Assembly: GCA_023435985.1 (NCBI GenBank)
Contig: JAEZKY010000373.1
Coordinates: forward strand, 1 to 22,800
Reading direction: 5' to 3'
Length of the DNA: 22,800 nt
Source: Bacillota bacterium
GTDB taxonomy: Bacteria; Bacillota; Clostridia; Clostridiales; Clostridiaceae
Shown: positions 1-5,764 of the stretch, piece by piece
Layout: each line of letters opens with the position of its first letter
Numbering within the stretch: the first letter of the stretch is position 1
Position numbers and translations under genes: made by a program
The notes under the pieces: model-generated
What the model saw: only the letters and a program-made list of their open reading frames with translations
Told to the model about the DNA's origin: nothing
The model's database searches: none

Positions 1-291
1 AAGATAAGCAATAATATTGGTAGAGAAGTGCTTGAAGATATCTTTAATGAAAATAAAGATCCAATGAAAGTAATTGAAGAAAGAGGACTTATTCAAATAA
101 GTTCATCTGATGAAATAGAAAAAATAGTTGATGAAGTAATTGCAAATAATCCTCAATCTGTTGAAGATTATAAAGCAGGTAAGACTCAAAGTGCTGGATT
201 CCTAATGGGGCAAGTAATGAAAATATCAAAAGGAAAAGCAAATCCAAAGGTTGCAAAAGAGCTTGTAGATAAAAAGCTTAGTGAATTATAA
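1..291 (+). CDS. gatB: Asp/Glu-tRNA(Asn/Gln) amidotransferase subunit B, C-terminal end (partial)
   Basis: This is the last 96 residues of GatB; the start lies outside the window. GatB is the kinase/transferase subunit of the GatCAB complex, which converts misacylated Glu-tRNA(Gln) and Asp-tRNA(Asn) to the amide forms in the cytoplasm. The visible part is the helical GatB/YqeY tail domain, which contacts the tRNA elbow. It ends with the family signature YKAGKTQSAGFLMGQVMK, then KGKANPKVAKELV and the stop TAA. The frame is open from base 1, so the GTG at 28 is an internal valine codon, not a start. No partner gene (gatA, gatC) is visible. The gene is followed by about 145 bases with only a weak hairpin before the next promoter. 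Confidence 0.95.
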   Translation, partial: KISNNIGREVLEDIFNENKDPMKVIEERGLIQISSSDEIEKIVDEVIANNPQSVEDYKAGKTQSAGFLMGQVMKISKGKANPKVAKELVDKKLSEL

Positions 292-437
292 GAATTAGGA
301 TAAATTTATATAGTAGAGATTATACATTAAATTTTAAAAGCATGATCTCTTACTCAGTTATTTTAGAAAAATTTCTCTAACTTTTTCATAATTAGGTTAT
401 ATAAATAATATTTCTAGATGAAAATAATACTTGTACA

Positions 438-446
438 TGGTATAAT
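438..446 (+). promoter_or_regulatory. Extended -10 promoter for the 31-residue peptide
   Basis: The sequence TGGTATAAT is a perfect extended -10 (TGN plus TATAAT). No good -35 lies 17 bases upstream, as is usual for this promoter type. The predicted start of transcription near 453 leaves a leader of about 40 nt before the ATG at 492. Confidence 0.55.
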
Positions 447-491
447 TAAATTATTAAAACACAAGATTTAGAAAGACAGAGGATTAAATTT

Positions 492-587
492 ATGGAAATA
501 AAAATTGAAATTCCAATATTTAAAATATTAGCTATATTATGTTCAGGAGTATTAGGTTATTTAGTTGGATTATTTATATATAGTTAA
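492..587 (+). CDS. Small single-span membrane peptide (31 aa)
   Basis: This short frame begins ATG GAA ATA and ends TAA. It encodes 31 residues: a short amphipathic start (MEIKIEIP) and then an uninterrupted hydrophobic stretch (FKILAILCSGVLGYLVGLF) that fits one transmembrane helix with a GxxxG-like spacing. An AGAGGA ribosome site lies about 9 bases upstream, an extended -10 promoter lies at 438, and a terminator follows at 668, so it can form its own transcription unit. I do not recognise the family. It could be a regulatory membrane microprotein, a type I toxin-like peptide (no antisense RNA is evident), or chance. The combination of promoter, SD, start and terminator favours a real gene. 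Confidence 0.5.
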   Translation: MEIKIEIPIFKILAILCSGVLGYLVGLFIYS

Positions 588-667
588 AATAAAGATTAAG
601 GTTTAGCATTACACGAAATTGCAAGACTAAAAAGAATAATAAAATATAAATGGACATAATTGTTAAT

Positions 668-707
668 AGACTAAGGAGTTATAAAGCTTCTTGGTCTTAT
701 TTTTTTA
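668..707 (+). terminator. Rho-independent terminator
   Basis: A 13-bp stem with several G-T pairs (AGACTAAGGAGTT against the arm ending at 697) is followed by TATTTTTTTA. It ends the gatB/31-aa peptide transcription and insulates the next promoter, whose -35 begins only four bases after the U tract. Confidence 0.8.
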
Positions 708-710
708 TTC

Positions 711-739
711 TTTACATAATCATGTCAATTTTGTATAAT
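711..739 (+). promoter_or_regulatory. SigA-type promoter of the 92-aa gene
   Basis: TTTACA at 711-716 and TATAAT at 734-739 are separated by exactly 17 bases, with TG immediately before the -10. Transcription should start near 746, just ahead of the AAGGGG ribosome site at 751. Confidence 0.75.
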
Positions 740-765
740 TTATTATATGAAAGGGGTAGATATTA

Positions 766-1044
766 GTGGAAGAAATAAATATAAGGAATATACTAAACAC
801 TTATAAGAAGTTTAGCAAAAGGCAGAGTGAGATATTAGGGAATCTTGCTAAGAAAAAAGAATATTATACATTTGATGATTTGCAGAAAGAACTTCAAGAG
901 GATGAGGAAGCAAAAAAATTACTAGAAAAGATATTATTAATAGTAAATGGAGAGTATGAAAAAGCGGGTGTATATAAATCTAAATCTGCATCAATTAATA
1001 ATAACAATAATGATAATATAGAAGAAGTAGAACTGTATATGTAA
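766..1044 (+). CDS. Small hypothetical protein (92 aa)
   Basis: The GTG start has an AAGGGGT ribosome site 9 bases upstream and a strong promoter at 711-739. The protein is small, charged and probably cytoplasmic. Residues 1-65 are predicted helical (IRNILNTYKKFSKRQSEIL, then a D/E- and K-rich segment around DDLQKELQEDEEAKKLLEK). A polar low-complexity tail follows, with a run of asparagines and the end EEVELYM. No signal peptide, membrane span or catalytic motif is visible. I do not recognise the family; a helix-rich regulatory or scaffolding role is possible but unsupported. It is monocistronic, with a short hairpin just after the stop. Confidence 0.75.
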   Translation: MEEINIRNILNTYKKFSKRQSEILGNLAKKKEYYTFDDLQKELQEDEEAKKLLEKILLIVNGEYEKAGVYKSKSASINNNNNDNIEEVELYM

Positions 1045-1054
1045 AAATTTGATT

Positions 1055-1085
1055 GAACTCTATTAATTTAGGGTTCTCTTATTGT
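1055..1085 (+). terminator. Weak hairpin terminator
   Basis: GAACTCT pairs with AGGGTTC (one G-T pair) across an 8-base loop, followed by the U-rich TCTTATTGTTT. It sits 11 bases after the stop of the 92-aa gene. The stem is short, so efficiency is uncertain. Confidence 0.5.
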
Positions 1086-1104
1086 TTATAGAATTATACT
1101 GTTT

Positions 1105-1126
1105 TGTGTCTAATTAGTTAGGCACA
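1105..1126 (+). repeat. 22-bp imperfect palindrome
   Basis: TGTGTCTAA and TTAGGCACA face each other across TTAG, with one G-T pair. There is no U tract, so this is more like a protein-binding site or RNA hairpin than a terminator. It lies 120 bases upstream of the promoter of the secreted protein gene. Confidence 0.35.
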
Positions 1127-1233
1127 TGAAAGAAAATAGCAAGTTCAAAATTAGATGTGACAAATTGATTTCATCTAAAAAACAATTGAGAGAAATTTTG
1201 TGTGATTGCTAATATTAAGTGGTTCACATTTGT

Positions 1234-1275
1234 ACTATCTTTATTTTTGTAATAATTTCCTCAAGATAGTATAAT
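1234..1275 (+). promoter_or_regulatory. Promoter overlapped by an 8-bp inverted repeat
   Basis: TTGTAA (1247-1252), a 17-base spacer and TATAAT (1270-1275) form a good promoter for the secreted protein at 1309. ACTATCTT (1234-1241) and AAGATAGT (1263-1270) are perfect inverted copies that flank the -35 and abut the -10, which is a plausible repressor or activator site. Confidence 0.6.
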
Positions 1276-1308
1276 TAAAATGATTACTATTTTAAGGAGA
1301 TGAGTATA

Positions 1309-1758
1309 ATGAAGAAAATATTTATTAAAAAAATAATGTGTATAGGATTATTAACAGTTAGCTTATTAGGATTTGGGTCTATAGGGGCAAGTGCTGAATG
1401 GAAACAAGATAGTGTTGAGTGGTGGTATTCAGAAGGTAACTCATATGATACAGGATGGCAATACATAGCTGGAAATTGGTATTATTTCTATAGTGATGGG
1501 TATATGGCTAAAAGCCAATTCATAGGAAATTATTATTTGGGTTCTGATGGAGCATGGACAGCAAATATACCTTCTTGGGTTAAGAGTACAGGTGTTATCA
1601 GCGATAATAGCAGAATGGTCTATGTAAGTATTGGCGGTACTAAGTATTATAGAACACCTAATTTTAACGGCGATACAACAAGAGAACTGACTTTAAATGA
1701 AGCTAAAAAACGTGGGTATCAGCCAGATAGTAGATCTTGGGGCATAAGTGGTAACTAG
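1309..1758 (+). CDS. Secreted cell-wall-binding-repeat protein
   Basis: This is a small exported protein of 149 residues. An upstream in-frame ATG at 1300 directly abuts the AAGGAG site at 1294-1299, so the ATG at 1309 (9-base spacing, MKKIF start) is preferred. Residues 1-29 form a Sec signal peptide: a Lys-rich start, a hydrophobic core ending LLGFGSIG, and the cleavage site ASA|EW. Residues 30-85 contain choline-binding/cell-wall-binding-type repeats rich in W, Y and G (GWQYIAGNWYYFYSDGYM, then a second half-repeat NYYLGSDGAW). Residues 86-149 resemble the small Zn-binding tail found on clostridial surface proteins and nucleases (KYYR...LTLNEAKKRGYQP), but the expected cysteines are absent. 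It probably sits on the cell wall; no catalytic domain is seen. It has its own promoter and terminator. Confidence 0.75.
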   Translation: MKKIFIKKIMCIGLLTVSLLGFGSIGASAEWKQDSVEWWYSEGNSYDTGWQYIAGNWYYFYSDGYMAKSQFIGNYYLGSDGAWTANIPSWVKSTGVISDNSRMVYVSIGGTKYYRTPNFNGDTTRELTLNEAKKRGYQPDSRSWGISGN

Positions 1759-1791
1759 TATAAAAAAGAATATATAATGCGATAAATACTG

Positions 1792-1834
1792 AATACAGGT
1801 TCTTTAGTTATTTGCTAGAGACCCTGTATTTTTT
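1792..1834 (+). terminator. Rho-independent terminator
   Basis: AATACAGG pairs with CCTGTATT, and the stem extends after one mismatch by TCT/AGA. The loop is about 15 bases and the tract TTTTTT follows. It ends the secreted-protein transcript and separates it from the convergent ilvBN operon. Confidence 0.85.
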
Positions 1835-1861
1835 AAATAGAAATGTATTTTCAGACACTTC

Positions 1862-2167
1862 CTAATTATCTTCGTCCTTAAGTTTTAGTACCTTATCCAA
1901 GCTTTCAAAGACTGATTGATCATAATCCTGATGTATAGAAACATCAAGGACATCATATAATTTTTCTAATTGTTTAATAATCTGCTCTAGAACAGAATCA
2001 TTTTTAACGAGGAGAAACATTTTGCTTGTTGAGCCATCTCCAATTTGTGCACATAAAATTCCTTCAAGATTGAAAGCACGACGTGCAAAAAGTCCAGTAA
2101 TATGACTCATCACTCCGGCATGATTTCTAACATGCAACTCAATAAGGTAGAAATTAGTGTTAATCAT
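1862..2167 (-). CDS. ilvN: Acetolactate synthase small (regulatory) subunit
   Basis: This ACT-domain subunit binds the IlvB catalytic subunit, raises its activity and confers valine feedback inhibition. The 101-residue protein is short (IlvN type, ~95-105) compared with the ~160-residue IlvH type, which carries an extra C-terminal domain. The ACT core spans residues ~5-75 with the motif HVRNHAGVMSHITGLFARR, the usual effector-binding loop, then the conserved NLEGI strand. The ATG lies one base after the ilvB stop (TAA A ATG), which implies translational coupling. An in-frame GTG 12 bases upstream overlaps ilvB and sits too close to the AGGAAG site, so it is not preferred. The gene is last in the operon and convergent with the secreted-protein gene. 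Confidence 0.9.
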   Translation of the reverse strand: MINTNFYLIELHVRNHAGVMSHITGLFARRAFNLEGILCAQIGDGSTSKMFLLVKNDSVLEQIIKQLEKLYDVLDVSIHQDYDQSVFESLDKVLKLKDEDN

Positions 2168-2168
2168 T

Positions 2169-3839
2169 TTAATTTTCACTTCCTATCATTTCTATATTTG
2201 ATTTACCCGGAGGAACCATTGGAAAAATATTTTCTGTTTCGTCTATAGTTACGTTGATTAAGCATGGACCTTCCATTGATAACAGCTCTTCTAATTTTTC
2301 TAAGGGTTTTTCTTCACTGCCTAAATCACAGGACTGTATTCCAAAACCATCAGCAATAATTTTAAAATTTGGATTGGAAATAAAATGTGAAGCTATATAA
2401 TGTTCGTTGTAAAATAATTGCTGCTGTTGACGAACTAATCCTAAGTGATGATTATTTAAAATTATTACTTTCACATTGAGATTAAAATCTGAAAGAGTAG
2501 CGAGTTCTTGAATATTCATTAGAATCGAACCATCTCCACAAAAGCAGATTATTGTTTTGTTTTTATTTATCAATGCTGCTCCTATGGCTACAGGAAGTCC
2601 AAATCCCATAGTTCCTAGTCCGCTAGATGCTAAGTAGGTCTTTGGATGAGTAAAAGGATATCTTTGAGCCACCCACATTTGATGCTGACCAACATCTGTA
2701 GTGATAATAGTATTATTGGGAACTACAGTACTTACAAAAGGAATTATGTTAGCTGGATGCAAATGATTTTTATAAGATTGAAGAGGATATTTTTCTTTAA
2801 AGCATTTAACTCTATTAATCCAAGAATTTCTATTTTTTTCTTCAATGTGAGATAATATATCCTCCAGAAAATCATTAACGTCTGCCACCATAGATAAGCT
2901 AGCGGTTTTAACTTTATTTAATTCTGAAGGATCAATATCAATATGAATTATAGATGCATTTGGACAGAAGTTTTCTATATTTCCAGTAGCTCTATCATCA
3001 AATCTAACACCTAATGCTAGAATTAAATCAGCTTCGTTTAATAGGTAATTAGTAAATGGTGCCCCATGCATACCTAACATTCCAAGGCTTAATTCATCAT
3101 CGCAGGGAAAAGCACCAAGTCCCATAAGACTCAAACACACAGGTATGTTGCTTTTTTTAGCAAATTCATATAAATTCTGTGAAGCATTTGAGTTTATTAC
3201 ACCGCCGCCTGCATAGATTATTGGCCTTTTTGAATTATTAATTAACTCTGCCATGCAGTATAAAGTAGAGCCCTTAAGATTCTTTCGAACAGAAACGATA
3301 TTATTTTCAGTATCAGAAGGAAAAACATCTAATTCTATAACTTCTGTTTGAATGTCCTTTGGAATATCAATTAAAACTGGACCAGGTCTGCCTTCTGATG
3401 CAATCTTGAAAGCTTCCTTTATTACTGTGAAAAGTTCATGTATATTTCTAACAAGGAAATTGTGTTTAGTAATGGGGATAGTTAAACCATATGCATCTAC
3501 TTCTTGAAATGCATCTGTTCCTATTGCAGATAGAGGAACTTGACCTGTTATTGCAACAAGTGGAATAGAATCAAGTTTAGCATCTGCAATAGCAGTCAAT
3601 AAATTTGTTACACCAGGACCAGAAGTGGCAAAGCATACACCAACCTTATTTGTACTTCTGGAAATTCCTTGTGCAATGAAACCTGCACCTTGTTCATGGC
3701 GAGCTAGTATATGTTCTATCTTACTCTTATATAATGCATCATAAAGTGGAAGATTAAATCCACCTGGAACGCCTGATATATACTCTACACCTTCATCTTC
3801 TAATAATTTAATAACAATTTCAGCACCATTATATTTCAA
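2169..3839 (-). CDS. ilvB: Acetolactate synthase large (catalytic) subunit
   Basis: IlvB condenses two pyruvates to 2-acetolactate (valine/leucine path), or pyruvate with 2-oxobutyrate (isoleucine path), using ThDP, Mg2+ and FAD. The 556-residue length is normal. The N-terminal ThDP-binding PYR domain carries the catalytic glutamate in ARHEQGAGF (about residue 48). The middle domain (about 190-320) has the FAD/Rossmann segment. The C-terminal PP domain shows the GDG...NN ThDP motif (GDGSILMNIQEL ... VIILNN). The start is set at TTG 3839: AAGGAG lies 8 bases upstream, whereas the upstream in-frame TTG and GTG lie in front of or on top of this site. The gene is preceded by a T-box leader and a further ~200 nt of untranslated sequence, and is coupled to ilvN. 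The anabolic rather than the catabolic AlsS type is implied by the T-box and the adjacent ilvN. Confidence 0.95.
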   Translation of the reverse strand: MKYNGAEIVIKLLEDEGVEYISGVPGGFNLPLYDALYKSKIEHILARHEQGAGFIAQGISRSTNKVGVCFATSGPGVTNLLTAIADAKLDSIPLVAITGQVPLSAIGTDAFQEVDAYGLTIPITKHNFLVRNIHELFTVIKEAFKIASEGRPGPVLIDIPKDIQTEVIELDVFPSDTENNIVSVRKNLKGSTLYCMAELINNSKRPIIYAGGGVINSNASQNLYEFAKKSNIPVCLSLMGLGAFPCDDELSLGMLGMHGAPFTNYLLNEADLILALGVRFDDRATGNIENFCPNASIIHIDIDPSELNKVKTASLSMVADVNDFLEDILSHIEEKNRNSWINRVKCFKEKYPLQSYKNHLHPANIIPFVSTVVPNNTIITTDVGQHQMWVAQRYPFTHPKTYLASSGLGTMGFGLPVAIGAALINKNKTIICFCGDGSILMNIQELATLSDFNLNVKVIILNNHHLGLVRQQQQLFYNEHYIASHFISNPNFKIIADGFGIQSCDLGSEEKPLEKLEELLSMEGPCLINVTIDETENIFPMVPPGKSNIEMIGSEN

Positions 3840-3942
3840 AGTAATCACTCCTTCGCATAAATACAAAATAATTTAGATAATAATAACTTATGAAGCAGAT
3901 TAAAAATTTAGTTGTTAATTCTCCTGAATAGAATGAAATCCT

Positions 3943-3971
3943 AAACGAATAAGATTTATTTTTATTCGTTT
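3943..3971 (-). repeat. Perfect 10-bp hairpin in the ilvB leader
   Basis: AAACGAATAA and TTATTCGTTT form a perfect 10-bp stem with a 9-base loop. On the ilvB transcript it comes one base after the stop of a 10-codon reading frame and about 100 nt before ilvB. No U tract follows, so it is not itself an ordinary terminator. Confidence 0.55.
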
Positions 3972-3972
3972 T

Positions 3973-4005
3973 CTATACGGAATCTAAGTAGATAGCTTTT
4001 TTCAT
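3973..4005 (-). CDS. Candidate 10-residue leader peptide upstream of ilvB
   Basis: On the minus strand an AGAGGT ribosome-site-like sequence lies 7 bases before ATG, followed by codons for MKKAIYLDSV and the stop TAG. The peptide contains one codon each for Ile (ATC), Leu (TTA) and Val (GTA), and a 10-bp hairpin begins one base after the stop. It lies on the ilvB transcript between the T-box terminator and the gene. A role in translational sensing of branched-chain amino acids is an inference. A chance frame this short is quite possible. Confidence 0.25.
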   Translation of the reverse strand: MKKAIYLDSV

Positions 4006-4063
4006 AAGGTATACCTCTAGGGGTACAATGTGCACAGATTTTACTTATTATAAATTTATAAAG

Positions 4064-4356
4064 AATAAAAAAACTCTTAATCCTAATGTTAATAGGACGA
4101 AGAGTTAATCATCGCGGTACCACCTAATTTTGTAAATTAAATACACACTCATTATAATACAGGCTAAAATATAACCAATATTATTGCTTTTTTAACGGTA
4201 AGCAATCCGTTTAAGTCTACTCTCAAATAGATTTCGATTAAAAACTCCAAGGCTACATTCCATATATAAATCATGAGAATTTGCAGCAGACATTCTCTCT
4301 CTTTGTTTCAATAATATATGTACTCTTCCTTTTCACCGTTTTTAGCTATTAAGTTT
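4064..4356 (-). promoter_or_regulatory. T-box leader controlling ilvBN, probable Val specifier
   Basis: The minus-strand transcript has the hallmark T-box AGGTGGTACCGCG (4113-4125), whose bulged TGGT pairs with the free 3' end of an uncharged tRNA. It is followed by a terminator stem (4073-4106, arms around AACTCTT and AAGAGTT) and a run of seven U. Stem I shows the AGTA specifier-loop strand and a distal AGAAT/ATTCT stem. On its 3' side the loop reads GGAAT GTA GCC, which lines up with my recollection of the tyrS leader (GGAAC UAC ACC). The specifier is therefore GTA (4254-4256), valine. The variable T in TGGT fits the discriminator base A of tRNA(Val). Uncharged tRNA(Val) would favour antitermination into ilvBN. 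The Val assignment is less sure than the T-box itself. Confidence 0.9.
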
Positions 4357-4362
4357 ATATTT

Positions 4363-4392
4363 ATTATATTCAAAACAATATCGCTTTGTCAA
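4363..4392 (-). promoter_or_regulatory. Promoter of the T-box-ilvBN operon
   Basis: On the minus strand, TTGACA (4387-4392) and TATAAT (4363-4368) are both perfect consensus hexamers, 18 bases apart. The RNA would begin near 4356, giving a leader of about 515 nt before ilvB. Confidence 0.8.
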
Positions 4393-4628
4393 TAAAATTT
4401 CAAAAATTCTGACAAATTAAATGATACTTAAATTAAGAATTAATAGCGTAGAAATTATACAAGTAGTTTTAATAAAAAATTAATACTTGGCTAGTAAAAT
4501 AATTTTTGACATCTTTGCATATTTTATAATTAATTTTAAACCCTAATATCTTTAAATTAGTAGGATATATATTAGGCTCATTAAAAATGATATTGATTAC
4601 AAAAATTAAGGAAATTACTAAAATCTTA

Positions 4629-4637
4629 TGATATAAT
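4629..4637 (+). promoter_or_regulatory. Extended -10 promoter for the GNAT gene
   Basis: TGATATAAT is a perfect extended -10 without a recognisable -35. The stretch 4393-4628 between this site and the divergent ilv promoter is AT-rich; apart from a TTGACA at 4506 with no good partner I see nothing in it. Confidence 0.5.
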
Positions 4638-4687
4638 TACAATGCATGTAGTATGAAAAATTAGACATATTTTATAGGAGAACTTTA

Positions 4688-5254
4688 ATGGTAAATCATA
4701 AGGGTACAAAGAAATTAGAAACAGATAATTTTATATTAAGACCATTTAATTTGCAAGATGCTGTAGACATGTATTATAATTGGGCTTCTGATAGAGAGGT
4801 TACTAAATATCTTACATGGGAAGAACATTATGATATAAATAAAACTAAAGCAGTAGTTGCATTTTGGGAAAGTTGTTATATTAATAAGGATTATTATAAT
4901 TGGGCTATAGAAGATAAAATAAGCGGCAACGTAATTGGCAGTATTAATCTTATGAACATTGATAATATAAGTGAAAATTGCGAAGTTGGATTTTGCCTTG
5001 GAAAAAAATTCTGGAATCAAGGTATAATGAAAGAGGTTCTACTTCGAATAGTAAATTTTGCATTCAATGAAATTAAATTTGAACGTATCACTGCTAGGCG
5101 CCATATAGATAATATATCTTCTGGAATGGTATTAAAGAAATGCAATTTTATTTATGAAGGAACCTTGCGAAAGATTCTCAAAGATAGTAATGGAGTACTT
5201 GTAGATTGTAAATATTACTCTATATTGAAAGCTGAATATTTGAATATAAACTAA
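4688..5254 (+). CDS. GNAT N-acetyltransferase, RimJ/RimL type
   Basis: This is a cytoplasmic acetyl-CoA-dependent N-acetyltransferase of 188 residues, the usual length. It opens with the family signature LETDNFILRPFNLQDAVDMY. It has the central strand ISGNVIGSINLMNI and the conserved E(C)VGFCLGKKFWNQGIMKEVL, which is the acetyl-CoA pyrophosphate-binding region (a variant of Q/RxxGxG/A with NQGIMKE). It ends with the typical N...S..VLKKCNFIYEGTLR helix-strand, residues about 140-165. Relatives acetylate ribosomal-protein N-termini, or act on antibiotics or small amines; the substrate cannot be read from the sequence. An AGGAG site lies 6-7 bases upstream of the ATG. The gene is monocistronic, between an extended -10 promoter and a large palindromic terminator. 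Confidence 0.85.
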   Translation: MVNHKGTKKLETDNFILRPFNLQDAVDMYYNWASDREVTKYLTWEEHYDINKTKAVVAFWESCYINKDYYNWAIEDKISGNVIGSINLMNIDNISENCEVGFCLGKKFWNQGIMKEVLLRIVNFAFNEIKFERITARRHIDNISSGMVLKKCNFIYEGTLRKILKDSNGVLVDCKYYSILKAEYLNIN

Positions 5255-5258
5255 ATAG

Positions 5259-5322
5259 AAGAAATTAATATATAATGGAGCAGCTGCCTTTTCGAATCTG
5301 CTCCATTATATATTAATTTCTT
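5259..5322 (+). terminator. Perfect 25-bp palindromic terminator
   Basis: Arms 5259-5283 and 5298-5322 are perfect 25-base inverted copies (from AAGAAATTAATATATAATGG in the left arm) around a 14-base loop. It starts five bases after the GNAT stop. There is no long U tract, but the 3' arm ends ATTTCTTA. A partial third copy of the left arm (AAGAAATTAATA) occurs again near 5343. It is probably a terminator or 3'-end RNA stabiliser. Confidence 0.7.
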
Positions 5323-5627
5323 ATGTATTGAGATGTAGTACATAAGAAATTAATAATATCATACTATAGGAGAATAGAATCACTTTAAATAATAAATATT
5401 ATGTAAAGTAAAGTGATACAAAACCTTAATTTATAGTGTAGATATTAAACTTAAAAAATTAAATAAACCATAGTTTAAATTAAAATAACATATGATAATG
5501 GATTATTAAATAAATACAATTTAATAACATATGTAGCTAATTGAAAATTGGGCATTATATTTTTAAAGGAAGCATCCGAAACTTTATAAATAATACTTCT
5601 TATTTAAACAATCATATTAATTTTGTG
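5323..5627 (+). other. Intergenic region upstream of the ABC-F gene
   Basis: There is no supportable gene here. The region holds a partial repeat of the preceding palindrome arm (5343) and an inverted repeat ATCACTTTA (5379-5387) / TAAAGTGAT (5409-5417). The word TAACATATG occurs twice, near 5486 and 5525. The rest is AT-rich and featureless. Confidence 0.5.
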
Positions 5628-5653
5628 GTAAATATTTCCTGAGAAATATTTAC
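5628..5653 (+). repeat. Perfect 11-bp hairpin in the ABC-F upstream region
   Basis: GTAAATATTTC and GAAATATTTAC are separated by CTGA: a perfect 11-bp stem with a tetraloop, 110 bases ahead of the ABC-F start. It lacks a U tract. Whether it is in the transcript depends on the promoter, which I cannot fix with confidence (a TTGGAT...TAAAAT pair at about 5701-5728 is one option). Confidence 0.45.
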
Positions 5654-5764
5654 AAATAAACTTATTAGGTAAGCTGGCTATGTATATTTTATTTTTAATT
5701 TTGGATTGTAAGATTACTATGTTAAAATATAGAGTATACAATTGCAAGAAGGAGTTTAAAATAA

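Noticed and set aside
2646..2855. Open frame on the plus strand inside ilvB
   Set aside because: It is antisense to a highly conserved coding region, has no ribosome site, and its composition mirrors ilvB codons.
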